A stretch of 64,000 bases of DNA from Arthrobacter sp. NicSoilB4 (GCF_019977335.1 NZ_AP024653.1:2294001-2358000); one strand, 5' to 3'. Numbered from the stretch's first letter, positions 18,398 through 28,443 are shown. Numbers and translations are program-made. The notes: generated by a model from the sequence alone, not told the origin.

Positions 18398-19195
18398 TTA
18401 GGTCAGCGTCCAGGAGCGCTTGGACAGGCCGAACCAGAACCCGTCAATGGCGGTCTTGGCATTCAAGTCGCCGGACTCGTAGGCCGCGCCGAGAGCCACA
18501 TAGAGCGGCGCCCAGTGCTCGCTGCGGGGGTGCGCCTCCCGGGCTGCCGGGGCCTTGTGCAAAAAGTCCAGGATGGAGTCGACGTCGCCGCGCGCCATTG
18601 CTTCCTCGGCCCATTGATCGAACTCGCGGGAGACCGACGGCGGGGTGCTGTCAGGTCCGCCGGCGGGGTTGAACCAGCGCAGATTGTGGGTGGTGAACCC
18701 GGACCCGACGATCAGCGTCCCGCGGTCGCGCAACGGCGCGAGGGACTTGCCCAGATCGAACAGGCCCTGCGGATCAAGGGTGGGCATGGACATTTGCACC
18801 ACCGGCACATCCGCGTCCGGGAACATCTCCTTGAGTGGGACGTAGGCGCCGTGGTCCAGGCCGCGGTACTCGTCGCGTTCGACGTGGTGGCCATGGCCGG
18901 CGACGAGCTTCTCCACCTCGGCGGCCAGCCCGGGAGCCTGCGGGGCGTCGTAGGTGACGTCGTAGTACTTCTGGGCGAAGCCGCCGAAGTCATAGACCAG
19001 TCCCGGGTTGCGCCCGGTGGCGCTGAGCGTGACCGGGGCGTTTTCCCAGTGGGCGGACACCATCAGGATGTCTTTGGGCTTGTCGAAGGTGCCGGACCAT
19101 TCGTTGAGTTCGCGGGTCCAGGTGGCGTCGTCAGCCAACGGCGGCGCACCATGGCTGAGGAAGAGAACCGGAGGGCGGTCGAGCGTCGATGTCAT
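18398..19195 (-). CDS. LigB-type extradiol dioxygenase (DODA/YgiD-like)
   Basis: The 265-residue product fits the class III extradiol dioxygenase family acting on DOPA-like or other catechols. The metal-site histidines are in FLSHGAPP, DHGAYVPLKEM and FTTHNLRW. MVSAHWENAP and the RSEHWAPLYVALGA ending are also typical. The Fe or Zn site opens aromatic rings; the natural substrate here is not known. The ATG at 19195 starts MTSTLDRPPVLFLSH. Its promoter contains a palindrome (19217-19232) suited to a MarR-type repressor. Confidence 0.9.
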   Translation of the reverse strand: MTSTLDRPPVLFLSHGAPPLADDATWTRELNEWSGTFDKPKDILMVSAHWENAPVTLSATGRNPGLVYDFGGFAQKYYDVTYDAPQAPGLAAEVEKLVAGHGHHVERDEYRGLDHGAYVPLKEMFPDADVPVVQMSMPTLDPQGLFDLGKSLAPLRDRGTLIVGSGFTTHNLRWFNPAGGPDSTPPSVSREFDQWAEEAMARGDVDSILDFLHKAPAAREAHPRSEHWAPLYVALGAAYESGDLNAKTAIDGFWFGLSKRSWTLT

Positions 19196-19216
19196 GATTT
19201 CATGGTAGCCGGTTTT

Positions 19217-19232
19217 ACTTGAAGGTTCAAGT
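19217..19232 (-). promoter_or_regulatory. Candidate operator for the dioxygenase gene
   Basis: The perfect 16-base palindrome ACTTGAAGGTTCAAGT lies 22 bases before the dioxygenase ATG, between promoter and start. TTGAA-based inverted repeats of this size are typical MarR-family targets. No regulator gene is adjacent, so the partner is unknown. Confidence 0.5.
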
Positions 19233-19363
19233 GATGCCGAAAAACTGGTGTCCCTACGCCCCAACTTTTGTCCCCACAAAGAACAGGCGGGGCGGGGAGT
19301 TGAATCCCCTGGTCTTTGCCGCGGCGCGAGCCTAGAACAGCGGTACGGGCGGGTCCCGGCGAA

Positions 19364-20098
19364 CTATGCGGTGACCGGGCCCGTCGGGGCTGCAGTGCGG
19401 GCAGCACGGCTGCGGCGGCCGGGCCACATCTGAACAGCCATGGCGAACGCCCAGACGGCCATGAGCACCAGAGCCACCAGCCGGGGCACCGAGTCGAACA
19501 GGCCCACGTAGGAAACCATCACGCCGTGGATGATCCAGGCGACCCCCGCGACGGCGGCCAGCCATCCCAGCCAGCGGGAATAGGCCGTGCCATAGGCGAT
19601 GGCCAGACCAAAGAAGGTGAGCGTGAGCCCCAGCAGGATGTTGGAATAGCTCTGCAGCGCGTATTCAGTCCATCTCAACCCCATGGCGGCCGCCAACGCT
19701 GAGGACTCCTGATCGGCGGGAGCTTTCGCCCAGGCATCAACCGCCCATTTGAGCGCAACACCGTCCACCGCCTGAAGCATCGTGATGGCCGCCGTCGTCA
19801 GCACCACAGCGGACAAGCCGAAGCGTGCCAGCACCGTTGACCCTTCCCGTTTGGGGCCCATGGCAAAGTAGAGAGCTACCAGCCCGCCGAAAAACACCAG
19901 GCTGGCGAGCCACTGCGTGAAGTGGATGGCAATCCATGCATCGGTCTGCGCGTACTCCCTGAAGACCGCCGTATGGTTCATGACGTCCTCGCGAGAGGGG
20001 TGCACAGCCGTAGCCGCCACCAAAAGGATGATGCCGAGGGGAAGCGCAATCGCGCCGATCCTCCCCCAGAGCGCTCTTGATTCCACACGCGTTTCCAT
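19364..20098 (-). CDS. Integral membrane protein (DUF4386-like)
   Basis: A 244-residue protein with about six transmembrane helices (RIGAIALPLGIILLVAATAV, WLASLVFFGGLVALYFAMG, FGLSAVVLTTAAITML, NILLGLTLTFFGLAIA, WLGWLAAVAGVAWIIHG, LVALVLMAVWAFAMAV). The layout resembles DUF4386-type proteins; function unknown. ATG 20098 has a GAGGGGAAAG ribosome-binding site; an upstream in-frame start at 20131 does not. This is the last gene before the accessory patch. Confidence 0.75.
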   Translation of the reverse strand: METRVESRALWGRIGAIALPLGIILLVAATAVHPSREDVMNHTAVFREYAQTDAWIAIHFTQWLASLVFFGGLVALYFAMGPKREGSTVLARFGLSAVVLTTAAITMLQAVDGVALKWAVDAWAKAPADQESSALAAAMGLRWTEYALQSYSNILLGLTLTFFGLAIAYGTAYSRWLGWLAAVAGVAWIIHGVMVSYVGLFDSVPRLVALVLMAVWAFAMAVQMWPGRRSRAARTAAPTGPVTA

Positions 20099-20298
20099 CA
20101 CTTTCCCCTCTCCAGGCCGGCAACTAGCCAACGCGACCAGTCATCCCTTCAGGGACGCATCGCCGGGCCTTCCATTGCTTCCATTTGGCTGGAGCGGGCG
20201 AGTTTTTGACCCGCCCCTACCAACAAGATTAGGAGCCTGGGGGCGAAAGTTATATGCGGCCCGGACACGGGCTGAGACATGCTCAGCAGCATCGCTAC

Positions 20299-20506
20299 AC
20301 ATGGCCCGCTCCCACATATTCCAGGAGTCGGCAGGGGCCTCAGTCCGATATGTTGGGGGTGAATCCGAGGGCGCGTTCGGTGCGTACTTCAGCAACAAGT
20401 TGAAGGGGCTGTCTCCCGGAGACATTGTGTCGATGATGATGGGTTCAAGGGTGACGACCACTACGTCATCACACTCACGAAGGCAGACGAAGGCTCCAAG
20501 GGTTGA
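20299..20506 (+). pseudogene. Decayed coding fragment with frameshift
   Basis: One frame reads ARSHIFQESAGASVRYVGG then FGAYFSNKLKGLSPGDIVSMMMG, and just after the MMM stretch (about 20440) the coherent reading moves to the next frame: FKGDDHYVITLTKADEG followed by a stop at 20504. The codon pattern and the globular-looking sequence suggest a former C-terminal part of a secreted or cytoplasmic protein. No family recognised. It lies directly in front of the lipoprotein gene at 20617. Confidence 0.4.
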
Positions 20507-20616
20507 TGACGGTTACCGCCCTCATGTGTGCGGGCGGCCCGCCGACGCTCACCGGTATGACGCAGGCGGGCGCAACGGCGTGCCAGAATGTCTTGACATC
20601 AACTCAGGGGGAAAAA

Positions 20617-21009
20617 ATGATCATCTCGAATCTTCGCGTCACCGCCCTGCTCGTGCTGGCCAGCCTCACCCTCACGGCTTGCGGCGGCACCTCGGCTCCC
20701 GTGGCGTCTAACGGAGATCGACAGACCCGCACCTCTCAGCGTCCCGTTCAGCATGTTGACAAGGACTACAAGCCCACCGACCAGGAGATCGAAGCGGCGG
20801 ACGAAGAGTCGCGGGAGAAAATCTTCGGAAAGAGGTGGTCATGTTACTACGAGCCGACCATGAACAATAATTGGCACGACGACGTGCGCTGCACTAACGG
20901 ACCAAAATCATATCGCCCCATCCTTCTCGCCGACCGGGGGTTTGTGACCGAAGAAGAGATGCGCGCGGCCGGTCGAGACCATGAGAAGCACCTAAACTCC
21001 CTACCTTGA
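20617..21009 (+). CDS. Small putative lipoprotein
   Basis: A 130-residue protein with a lipoprotein signal (hydrophobic LRVTALLVLASLTLTAC; acylated Cys22 after LTA) and a charged, mostly helical mature part: YKPTDQEIEAADEESREK, CYYEPTMNNNWHDDVRCTN. The CYY and RCTN cysteines could form a disulfide bond outside the cell. A GGGGG ribosome-binding site precedes the ATG at 20617, which removes the longer frame from 20503. No family recognised; the gene is in the accessory patch. Confidence 0.7.
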   Translation: MIISNLRVTALLVLASLTLTACGGTSAPVASNGDRQTRTSQRPVQHVDKDYKPTDQEIEAADEESREKIFGKRWSCYYEPTMNNNWHDDVRCTNGPKSYRPILLADRGFVTEEEMRAAGRDHEKHLNSLP

Positions 21010-21093
21010 GCTGCCGTTCATGGACCGCGGCATGACCGGGCGCCGGGTCCTCCAATGGGTAGCGCTGTCGGTGGGTCCGCACACATTGGTGCC

Positions 21094-21309
21094 ATGACTG
21101 CCGAACCGTTCACCGTCACTGCCGATGTCTCCTACCGCCCGTACCGGGTCCCGCCGCGCTGCCGGAAAGCCCGCCCCGTGGATGAGGTCTTCACGCACTA
21201 CATCTCCATCCCGTCGGTCACCTCCAACGATGCCCCTGTGGTGGCCATCGTCCCCGATGACCGGAAGATAGCGGCATCAAACCCGGGACGGTTCAGAGAG
21301 ACACTTTAG
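21094..21309 (+). CDS. Short hypothetical protein, probably truncated
   Basis: Seventy-one residues: MTAEPFTVTADVSYRPYRV, then PPRCRKARPVDEV and ISIPSVTSNDAPVVAIVPDD, and a diverged ending RKIAASNPGRFRETL. The first ~55 residues look like the start of a longer accessory-element protein; the ending looks like read-through into unrelated DNA. The longer frame at 21055 adds a Gly/Ser run with no ribosome-binding site. Low certainty that it is expressed. Confidence 0.45.
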   Translation: MTAEPFTVTADVSYRPYRVPPRCRKARPVDEVFTHYISIPSVTSNDAPVVAIVPDDRKIAASNPGRFRETL

Positions 21310-21737
21310 ACCAAGCGACGACGGGGCTGACCTTCCCGCGAATCCCTACTCCAGTACCTGTCCACGGGCCACTTCGGAACGTGGGCCAGTACTTTGCTGT
21401 CGCCATTGACGTCTTCACCGATCGCCCATATCGAGGATGGGAGCCAGGCATCGTTTCCGAGGATTTCGATCACGATGTATCGGCCGCTGACGTTGTCCAT
21501 ATCGACGCGTGCAGACTGAACGTCGAACTCATATTCCTCGGTCTTGCCCGGCTCGCGTTCGTCAGGATCTGGCAGATCGGGAAAACGAAACCGACGGTTG
21601 TTAAGTAGAAGATCGAATTTATCGTCCGTGCCGGCGTTCGCTCCGGTGCCTGGGATGGTGGGAAAGCCCGGACGAGTGACCGCGGGCGTTTCAATCGCAG
21701 TCGTATGAATGATCCACAAAGTCTTCAACATCGCCAT
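21306..21737 (-). CDS. Hypothetical protein, beta-rich
   Basis: A 143-residue protein beginning MAMLKTLWIIHTTAIETPA. Motifs such as DDKFDLLLNNRRFRFPDLP, SARVDMDNVSGRYIVIEIL and DAWLPSSIWAIGED suggest a beta-sandwich (PLAT/C2-like at a guess). There is no signal peptide. ATG 21737 has a GGAGGAAGG ribosome-binding site at good spacing, so this gene is probably real; the in-frame extension to 22088 is Cys/Arg-rich and is rejected. Neighbours are unrelated short genes. Confidence 0.62.
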   Translation of the reverse strand: MAMLKTLWIIHTTAIETPAVTRPGFPTIPGTGANAGTDDKFDLLLNNRRFRFPDLPDPDEREPGKTEEYEFDVQSARVDMDNVSGRYIVIEILGNDAWLPSSIWAIGEDVNGDSKVLAHVPKWPVDRYWSRDSREGQPRRRLV

Positions 21738-22051
21738 TGAGATGACCTTCCTCCGGCTGCAACTGTGTTCGTCGCAGCGACATGCAGGTAGGTCACAGTA
21801 TGGAACGGAATGGCTGTCTTGCGAAAGCCCCGCCGTGCGAAGCGTAGCGGCGCTTTTCTGTTGTCCTTTGCACACATTGCGCGGGTGGAAAACTTCTATG
21901 GCCCTGTCAACGCCCTGTAGCAGTTTTTCCGGTAGCACCGTTGGCCAAGCAGTCACTCGGCTGCGGCTTGGTCCGCGCGGCTGCGCGTACACGGCACACG
22001 GGACGTGCTTCCAAGTTTTCCGACTAGATCCAGATGACTTGAAGGCTTGGC
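21738..22051. other. Intergenic DNA of the accessory patch
   Basis: About 310 bases without a supportable gene, somewhat richer in A and T than the flanks. It contains the hairpin at 21824-21856. The rest has no repeat or site I can assign. Confidence 0.4.
21824..21856 (-). terminator. Imperfect hairpin, possible terminator
   Basis: AAAGCCCCGCC pairs imperfectly with GCGGCGCTTTT about 11 bases on, about 200 bases downstream of the leftward gene ending at 22052. The AAA/TTTT ends are terminator-like. Confidence 0.4.
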
Positions 22052-22929
<878 letters not shown>

Positions 22930-22953
22930 GGTTAGGTGTGCTCCTGACCGGAG

Positions 22954-23172
22954 TTACCAGTTTGGAGGCCGCCACCCATCTTCGAAGGCCTGCCAGTCCC
23001 CAGGGTCAATATCCGGCCTGTTGATGCCCTTCTCGACCTCTTCCACGGACATTTCGCCAAGCTGGACCTTGTCCAGGATTTCGACGGCTGCGTCTTCTCC
23101 CCAATGCGTGAGGAGCCAGTCAAAATGTTTGGCAGGCAGTATCGGATGCCCTGAGGTCTTTCGCTTAGCCAT
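22954..23172 (-). CDS. Small hypothetical protein
   Basis: Seventy-two residues: MAKRKTSGHPILPAKHFDWL, then VQLGEMSVEEVEKGINRPDID and a Trp-rich ending. It is acidic and helical and may be DNA- or protein-binding, but no family is recognised. GAGATG is a weak ribosome-binding site. AT-rich DNA upstream (23175-23300) could hold its promoter. It could form a pair with the small gene at 22738. Confidence 0.5.
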   Translation of the reverse strand: MAKRKTSGHPILPAKHFDWLLTHWGEDAAVEILDKVQLGEMSVEEVEKGINRPDIDPGDWQAFEDGWRPPNW

Positions 23173-23299
23173 AATGCATCTCGTTTCACACGAATCACTG
23201 TTCCTAGAATTATCAGCAAGCTACCACAGGGATGCTTGATAAAACGGTCCTTGCGCTAAACAAGCAAGCGACCGGCTGAACGGCATAGAACGGCCGACG

Positions 23300-23515
23300 T
23301 CACCTCGCCGCCCCAAGGGTCGTGACGGCCGGTGGCGACGGGGTGAAGGCGGACAGGCCGTGCGAGAGGCGATCAAACGTCATCGGGAACAGCCCCATCT
23401 GCACCTCAGAGGAAGCGACGGGGAGCATAAGTACCTCTTCACTGTTTGGAGTCCCGGCCCAGAAGAACGTCAGCTCGTCGTCTTGAATGTCGAGCCCGCC
23501 GAGGTGCAGGACTAG
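23300..23515 (-). pseudogene. Open fragment without a start, continuing from the HTH remnant
   Basis: Directly after the stop of the HTH remnant and in the same frame, about 70 codons read as clean coding sequence: LVLHLGGLDIQDDELTFFWAG, LMLPVASSEVQMGLFPMTFD, RLSHGLSAF, then a stop at 23300. There is no ATG or GTG at its head (the sequence there is TAGCTAGTCCTG). It is either a separate gene that lost its start codon or the second half of a longer protein cut by TAG. No family recognised. Confidence 0.45.
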
Positions 23516-23770
23516 CTACTCCTGAGCCTCGGTCTCAGCGCCATCTTCGAGCTCGCCGGCCGCGACGCGTTCGGCGGTGCGCCGGTAGGCCTCAGCGACG
23601 AAGTCCTCGATGTCGTTAGCCCCGATGCGCCAAATGCCCCTTCCACCGAGCTGAATTCCGCGAAGCTCCCCTGTCCTGAGCAGGGCTCGGATCTAGTTCT
23701 GGTTCACATTCAGCTCTTCGGCTGTCTGGGCGATGGTCAGGAAGCGCAGCTTCTTGGGTTCGTCGGTCAC
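23516..23770 (-). pseudogene. Helix-turn-helix (excisionase/MerR-like) DNA-binding protein with in-frame stop
   Basis: From a GTG at 23770 the frame reads KKLRFLTIAQTAEELNVNQN, a TAG at 23693-23695, then IRALLRTGELRGIQLGGRG and IWRIGANDIEDFVAEAY. This is a standard small HTH_17/excisionase-type regulator of about 85 residues; the TAG replaces what is probably CAG (Gln) between helices 1 and 2 of the DNA-binding domain. Such proteins act as excisionases or regulators in mobile elements. As written, only a 25-residue stub is made unless the stop is suppressed. Confidence 0.75.
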
Positions 23771-23836
23771 CCGGCCATCCTATGTGCGGGCGGTTCACAC
23801 CTGCAGAAGGCCTGACCTGCACATACACTTTCGAAC

Positions 23837-24619
23837 ATGCGACGAGTCTTCGACACGACATTCGACTACAAGACCGATGACCCTCGTGGGGCCAGGCCGG
23901 ACGCCGACAGGGACAGCAAGACGCTCCGAGAGGACCACGAACTGCTGTGGAGCAAGAAGCTGCCCTTGTCCGAGGCGATTTTCGCCCCGAAGGTGACACC
24001 CGGCAAGAATGAGTACCTCATCTTCACAGATGCCACTGGTGACAGATTTTGTTACGGCAGCGATGCCATCACCAGCTCCTACACAGACTGGGTGAAGGCA
24101 AAAAGACCCAGATCAAGGGCCCTGGTCGAGGCCATCGCTGGGCTGAACCCTGAGCAGCGGGCCCGCTACCTCGACCCGCCATACACCATCGGTAGTGCAA
24201 TGATCTGGCCGGTCCGACGCAAGGACTATCACACCGTCAACAGAGTACGGGGGAGGAATATACTCATCGCCGATCGGATGGATCTCACGCTCGAATGCAT
24301 CCAACTCCACTACGCAGGGAAGGCGGGGCACCCTCTTGAAAAAGCAACTACCGCCTACAAAGACTTTTTCGACCTGTTCGGCACCTTCAAGGCATTCGTG
24401 GAATTCTTCCACTTCCAGGACCTCATTAAGCCCGGCTCCGACTACCAAGAAATCGAATACTTTCTGAAGCCGAACAACTTCGAGCGTGCCGCAACCCCGG
24501 CTACAACAGGTGAGTACATCGAATACCGGGAGAATGTCCTGGCGTTCATCAAGAAACGGAGCATTCGTATGGCCAACTGGGTCATGGAGAATCGCCGCGA
24601 CATTGCGGTCCGCCAGTAG
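23837..24619 (+). CDS. DUF6994-like hypothetical protein
   Basis: A 260-residue cytoplasmic protein: FDTTFDYKTDDPRGARPDAD, ELLWSKKLPLSEAIF, WPVRRKDYHTVNRVRGRN then IADRMDLTLECIQLHYAG, and FFDLFGTFKAFVEFFHFQD. The pattern is close to what I remember of DUF6994, a family of unknown function sporadic in Actinobacteria and phages. The ATG at 23837 is good; the frame is open and undamaged, so this is the only clearly intact longer gene between the two nrdF tails. It may be the payload of the former element. Confidence 0.68.
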   Translation: MRRVFDTTFDYKTDDPRGARPDADRDSKTLREDHELLWSKKLPLSEAIFAPKVTPGKNEYLIFTDATGDRFCYGSDAITSSYTDWVKAKRPRSRALVEAIAGLNPEQRARYLDPPYTIGSAMIWPVRRKDYHTVNRVRGRNILIADRMDLTLECIQLHYAGKAGHPLEKATTAYKDFFDLFGTFKAFVEFFHFQDLIKPGSDYQEIEYFLKPNNFERAATPATTGEYIEYRENVLAFIKKRSIRMANWVMENRRDIAVRQ

Positions 24620-24664
24620 CGTTGCAGGACCAATGAGGACCCAGGGCGCAACCCCACCGCCGGC

Positions 24665-24942
24665 TTAGTCGTCGATGGCCTTCCGGTCCAAGGACTTGAG
24701 CGCGGCAAGCCGTGCCTTCAGTTCGGTCTGCTCTCCGAGGTCTTCCAGAGAGGCGAACTGTGTACCTCAGACGAGATTTCTTCGACGAAGGGTTGGGCCG
24801 GGTCTGCCAGCTGCGTGAGCATGGCGAGCTCCGCGGCATGGGCGGTCAGCTGGCTACTGAGGGTGCAACAAGGAAGTATCACTCGTGCTTCACGGTCGGC
24901 CTCAATCACAAGGTTGGCCAACTGTATGAAACAGCTGGCCAA
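24665..24942 (-). pseudogene. Frameshifted small gene remnant
   Basis: The first frame reads LANLVIEADREARVILP, QLTAHAAELAMLTQLADP, FVEEISSEVHSS; near 24757 the coherent reading moves to another frame, ASLEDLGEQTELKARLAAL then KSLDRKAIDD and a stop at 24665. Together they look like one ~90-residue helical protein with one frameshift. The start region overlaps the TGGCCA repeats. No family recognised. Confidence 0.38.
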
Positions 24943-24985
24943 CTACTGTGAATCGTGGCCACCCAAGTTGGGAAATGGCCAAGTA
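24915..24985. repeat. Four iteron-like TGGCCA repeats, ~20 bp period
   Basis: TGGCCAACT at 24915 and 24936, TGGCCACCC at 24956 and TGGCCAAGT at 24976 are spaced 21, 20 and 20 bases, so all sit on one face of the helix. This is the spacing of protein-binding iterons or a cooperative operator. They overlap the head of the frameshifted gene remnant. Confidence 0.6.
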
Positions 24986-25029
24986 CCGTGGAACCTCACC
25001 CCGAGGTGGCAAAGGTATGAAAGCTCACG

Positions 25030-25065
25030 AGGCGGCTCTGCACGATTTACCGTGCAGAGCCGCTT
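25030..25065. terminator. Strong hairpin downstream of nrdF
   Basis: Perfect 13-base arms (GCGGCTCTGCACG, 25032-25044, with its complement at 25051-25063) around the loop ATTTAC, plus a G-T and an A-T pair outside. It lies 95 bases after the nrdF stop and there is only a weak T-run, so it may be an inefficient terminator or mRNA-stabilising structure for nrdHIEF. Confidence 0.55.
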
Positions 25066-25085
25066 AATGGAATCTACTTGGAAGA

Positions 25086-25139
25086 CTTCCAACTAGGCGA
25101 TGCGTTTCTTCCAAATAGGGTGCCATTCTTCCAATTAGG
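25086..25139. repeat. Three CTTCCAANTAGG repeats, 20-22 bp period
   Basis: The 12-base motif occurs at 25086, 25108 and 25128 with only its eighth base varying (C, A, T). Spacing is 22 and 20 bases. It ends 18 bases short of the nrdF stop codon. An inverted partial copy (CTTGGAAG) lies at 25077. Possibly binding sites of a replication or regulatory protein. Confidence 0.65.
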
Positions 25140-25157
25140 TCGACATCTCACAAGAGA

Positions 25158-26165
<1,008 letters not shown>

Positions 26166-26172
26166 TTAAAGC

Positions 26173-26204
26173 GTACGACGGCGGGCGGGCGCCCGCCGTC
26201 GTAC
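26173..26204 (-). terminator. Intercistronic hairpin between nrdE and nrdF
   Basis: Perfect 14-base arms (GTACGACGGCGGGC and complement) with a GGGC loop sit 20 bases after the nrdE stop and 40 bases before the nrdF start. There is no proper T-run on the minus strand, so partial termination, mRNA processing or protection of the nrdE end are all possible. Confidence 0.6.
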
Positions 26205-26223
26205 TGTCACGATTTGGTTGAAG

Positions 26224-28443
26224 CTACAGCATGCAGCTGACGCAGCCGTCCACCTCGGTCCCTTCCAGCGCGAGCTGGCGGAGACGGATGTAGTAGATGG
26301 TCTTGATGCCCTTCTTCCAGGCGTAGATCTGGGCCTTGTTGATGTCGCGCGTGGTGGCGGTGTCCTTGAAGAACAGCGTCAGGGACAGGCCCTGGTCCAC
26401 GTGCTGCGTGGCCGCGGCGTACGTGTCGATGACCTTCTCGTAGCCGATCTCGTACGCGTCCTGGTAGTACTCCAGGTTGTCGTTCGTCAGGTACGGGGCC
26501 GGGTAGTACACGCGGCCCAGCTTGCCTTCCTTGCGGATCTCGATCTTGGACGCCACCGGGTGGATCGAAGAGGTGGAGTTGTTGATGTAGCTGATCGAGC
26601 CCGTCGGCGGGACGGCCTGCAGGTTCTGGTTGTAGATGCCGTGCTCCATGACGGAAGCCTTCAGCTCCTGCCAGTCGGCCTGCGTCGGGATGTGGATGTT
26701 CTTGAACAGCTCCGCGACCTTGGCGGTCTGCGGGACCCATTCCCGGTTGATGTACTTGTCGAAGAACTCGCCGGAGGCGTACTTGGACTTCTCGAAGCCG
26801 CCGAAGGTCTGGCCGGTCTGGATGGCCAGCTTGTTGGAGGCGCGGACGGCGTGGAACACCACCGAGTAGAAGTAGATGTTGGTGAAGTCCAGGCCCTCTT
26901 CGGAGCCGTAGTGGACCCGCTCACGGGCCAGGTAGCCGTGCAGGTTCATCTGGCCGAGGCCGATCGCGTGGCTCTGGTCATTGCCGCGGGCGATCGAGGG
27001 TACCGAGGTGATGTTGGACATGTCCGAGACGGCCGAGAGGGACCGGATGGCCGTCTCGATGGTCAGGCCGAAGTCGGGCGAGTCCATAGTCTTGGCGATG
27101 TTCAGCGAGCCCAGGTTGCAGGAGATGTCCTTGCCGGTCTGGTCGTAGGACAGGTCATCGTGATACGTCGTGGGCTGGGAGACCTGGAGGATCTCGGAGC
27201 ACAGGTTGGACATGATGATCTTGCCGTCGATCGGGTTTTCCCGGTTCACGGTGTCCTCGAACATGATGTACGGGTAGCCGGATTCGAACTGGATCTCGGC
27301 GAGGGTCTGGAAGAACTCACGCGCCTTGATCTTGGTCTTCTTGATCCGGGAATCGTCCACCATCTCGTAGTACTTCTCGGTGACCGAGACGTCGGAGAAC
27401 GGCATGCCGTAGACCTTTTCGACGTCGTACGGCGAGAACAGGTACATGTCCTCGTCCTTCTTGGCCAGCTCGAACGTGATGTCCGGGATGACGACGCCGA
27501 GGGAGAGGGTCTTGATGCGGATCTTCTCGTCCGCGTTCTCGCGCTTGGTGTCCAGGAAGCGGTAGATGTCCGGGTGGTGCGCGTGCAGGTACACGGCGCC
27601 GGCACCCTGGCGGGCACCGAGCTGGTTGGCGTAGGAGAAGCTGTCCTCGAGGAGCTTCATCACGGGGATGACGCCGGAGGACTGGTTCTCGATCTGCTTG
27701 ATCGGCGCGCCGACCTCGCGGATGTTGGTCAGCGCGAAGGCCACGCCGCCGCCGCGCTTGGACAGCTGCAGGGCGGAGTTGATGGACCGGCCGATCGACT
27801 CCATGTTGTCTTCGATGCGGAGCAGGAAGCAGGAGACCAGCTCGCCGCGCTGGCGCTTGCCGGCGTTGAGGAACGTGGGGGTGGCCGGCTGGAAGCGGCC
27901 CTCGATGATCTCGTCGACCATCTGGGTGGCGAGCTGCTCGTCGCCGCGGGCCAGGTGCAGGGCCACCATGCAGACGCGGTCCTCGTAGCGCTCCAGGAAG
28001 CGCTTTCCGTCGAACGTCTTCAGCGTGTAGGAGGTGTAGAACTTGAACGCGCCCAGGAAGGTCTCGAAGCGGAACTTCTTCTTGTACGCGCGGTTGTAGA
28101 GCTCGCGGATGAAGTTCATCGTGTACTGGTCGAGGGTTTCGCGCTCGTAGTACTCGTTCTTGACGAGGTAGTCGAGCTTTTCCTCGAGGTCGTGGAAGAA
28201 CACGGTGTTGTTGTTCACGTGCTGCAGGAAGTACTGGTGCGCCGCCTCGCGGTCGGCCTCGAACTGGATCTCCCCGTTCGGGCCGTAGAGGTTCAGCATG
28301 GCGTTGAGCTCGTGGTAGCCCAGGCCCTGGTAGGCGGCCGGCATGGCCGGCTTCTCACCGGGGACGGTGTGCTTCTCGACGGCGGTGCTGGTGGCCGCGT
28401 GGGAAACCCCGGTCACTTCGGTGTCTTCGACAGTCGTGTCCAA
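26224..28443 (-). CDS. nrdE: Class Ib ribonucleotide reductase, alpha (catalytic) subunit
   Basis: The 739-residue NrdE holds the active site: [22 protein letters not shown] with the radical-carrying Cys, [11 protein letters not shown], and the C-terminal DGCVSCML whose Cys pair shuttles electrons from NrdH. The frame is open further, but the TTG at 28443 with GGAAGAA upstream is the best start and gives a normal length. It overlaps the end of nrdI by 31 bases, so the two are co-translated. It lacks the N-terminal ATP-cone of class Ia, as expected for Ib. Confidence 0.96.
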   Translation of the reverse strand: MDTTVEDTEVTGVSHAATSTAVEKHTVPGEKPAMPAAYQGLGYHELNAMLNLYGPNGEIQFEADREAAHQYFLQHVNNNTVFFHDLEEKLDYLVKNEYYERETLDQYTMNFIRELYNRAYKKKFRFETFLGAFKFYTSYTLKTFDGKRFLERYEDRVCMVALHLARGDEQLATQMVDEIIEGRFQPATPTFLNAGKRQRGELVSCFLLRIEDNMESIGRSINSALQLSKRGGGVAFALTNIREVGAPIKQIENQSSGVIPVMKLLEDSFSYANQLGARQGAGAVYLHAHHPDIYRFLDTKRENADEKIRIKTLSLGVVIPDITFELAKKDEDMYLFSPYDVEKVYGMPFSDVSVTEKYYEMVDDSRIKKTKIKAREFFQTLAEIQFESGYPYIMFEDTVNRENPIDGKIIMSNLCSEILQVSQPTTYHDDLSYDQTGKDISCNLGSLNIAKTMDSPDFGLTIETAIRSLSAVSDMSNITSVPSIARGNDQSHAIGLGQMNLHGYLARERVHYGSEEGLDFTNIYFYSVVFHAVRASNKLAIQTGQTFGGFEKSKYASGEFFDKYINREWVPQTAKVAELFKNIHIPTQADWQELKASVMEHGIYNQNLQAVPPTGSISYINNSTSSIHPVASKIEIRKEGKLGRVYYPAPYLTNDNLEYYQDAYEIGYEKVIDTYAAATQHVDQGLSLTLFFKDTATTRDINKAQIYAWKKGIKTIYYIRLRQLALEGTEVDGCVSCML

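Noticed and set aside
19240..19330. tRNA- or tmRNA-like tail (GGGGAGTTGAATCCCC) upstream of the dioxygenase
   Set aside because: It resembles a T-arm but no acceptor, D- or anticodon stem can be built around it.
23837..24619. Named defence system or toxin-antitoxin pair around the DUF6994-like gene
   Set aside because: No nuclease, NTPase, toxin or partner antitoxin motifs were visible in it or its neighbours; calling it a defence gene would be a guess.
24712..24951. Plus-strand frame of 79 codons downstream of the DUF6994-like gene
   Set aside because: The opposite strand shows a more coherent, though frameshifted, helical protein; the plus frame crosses the repeat tract.
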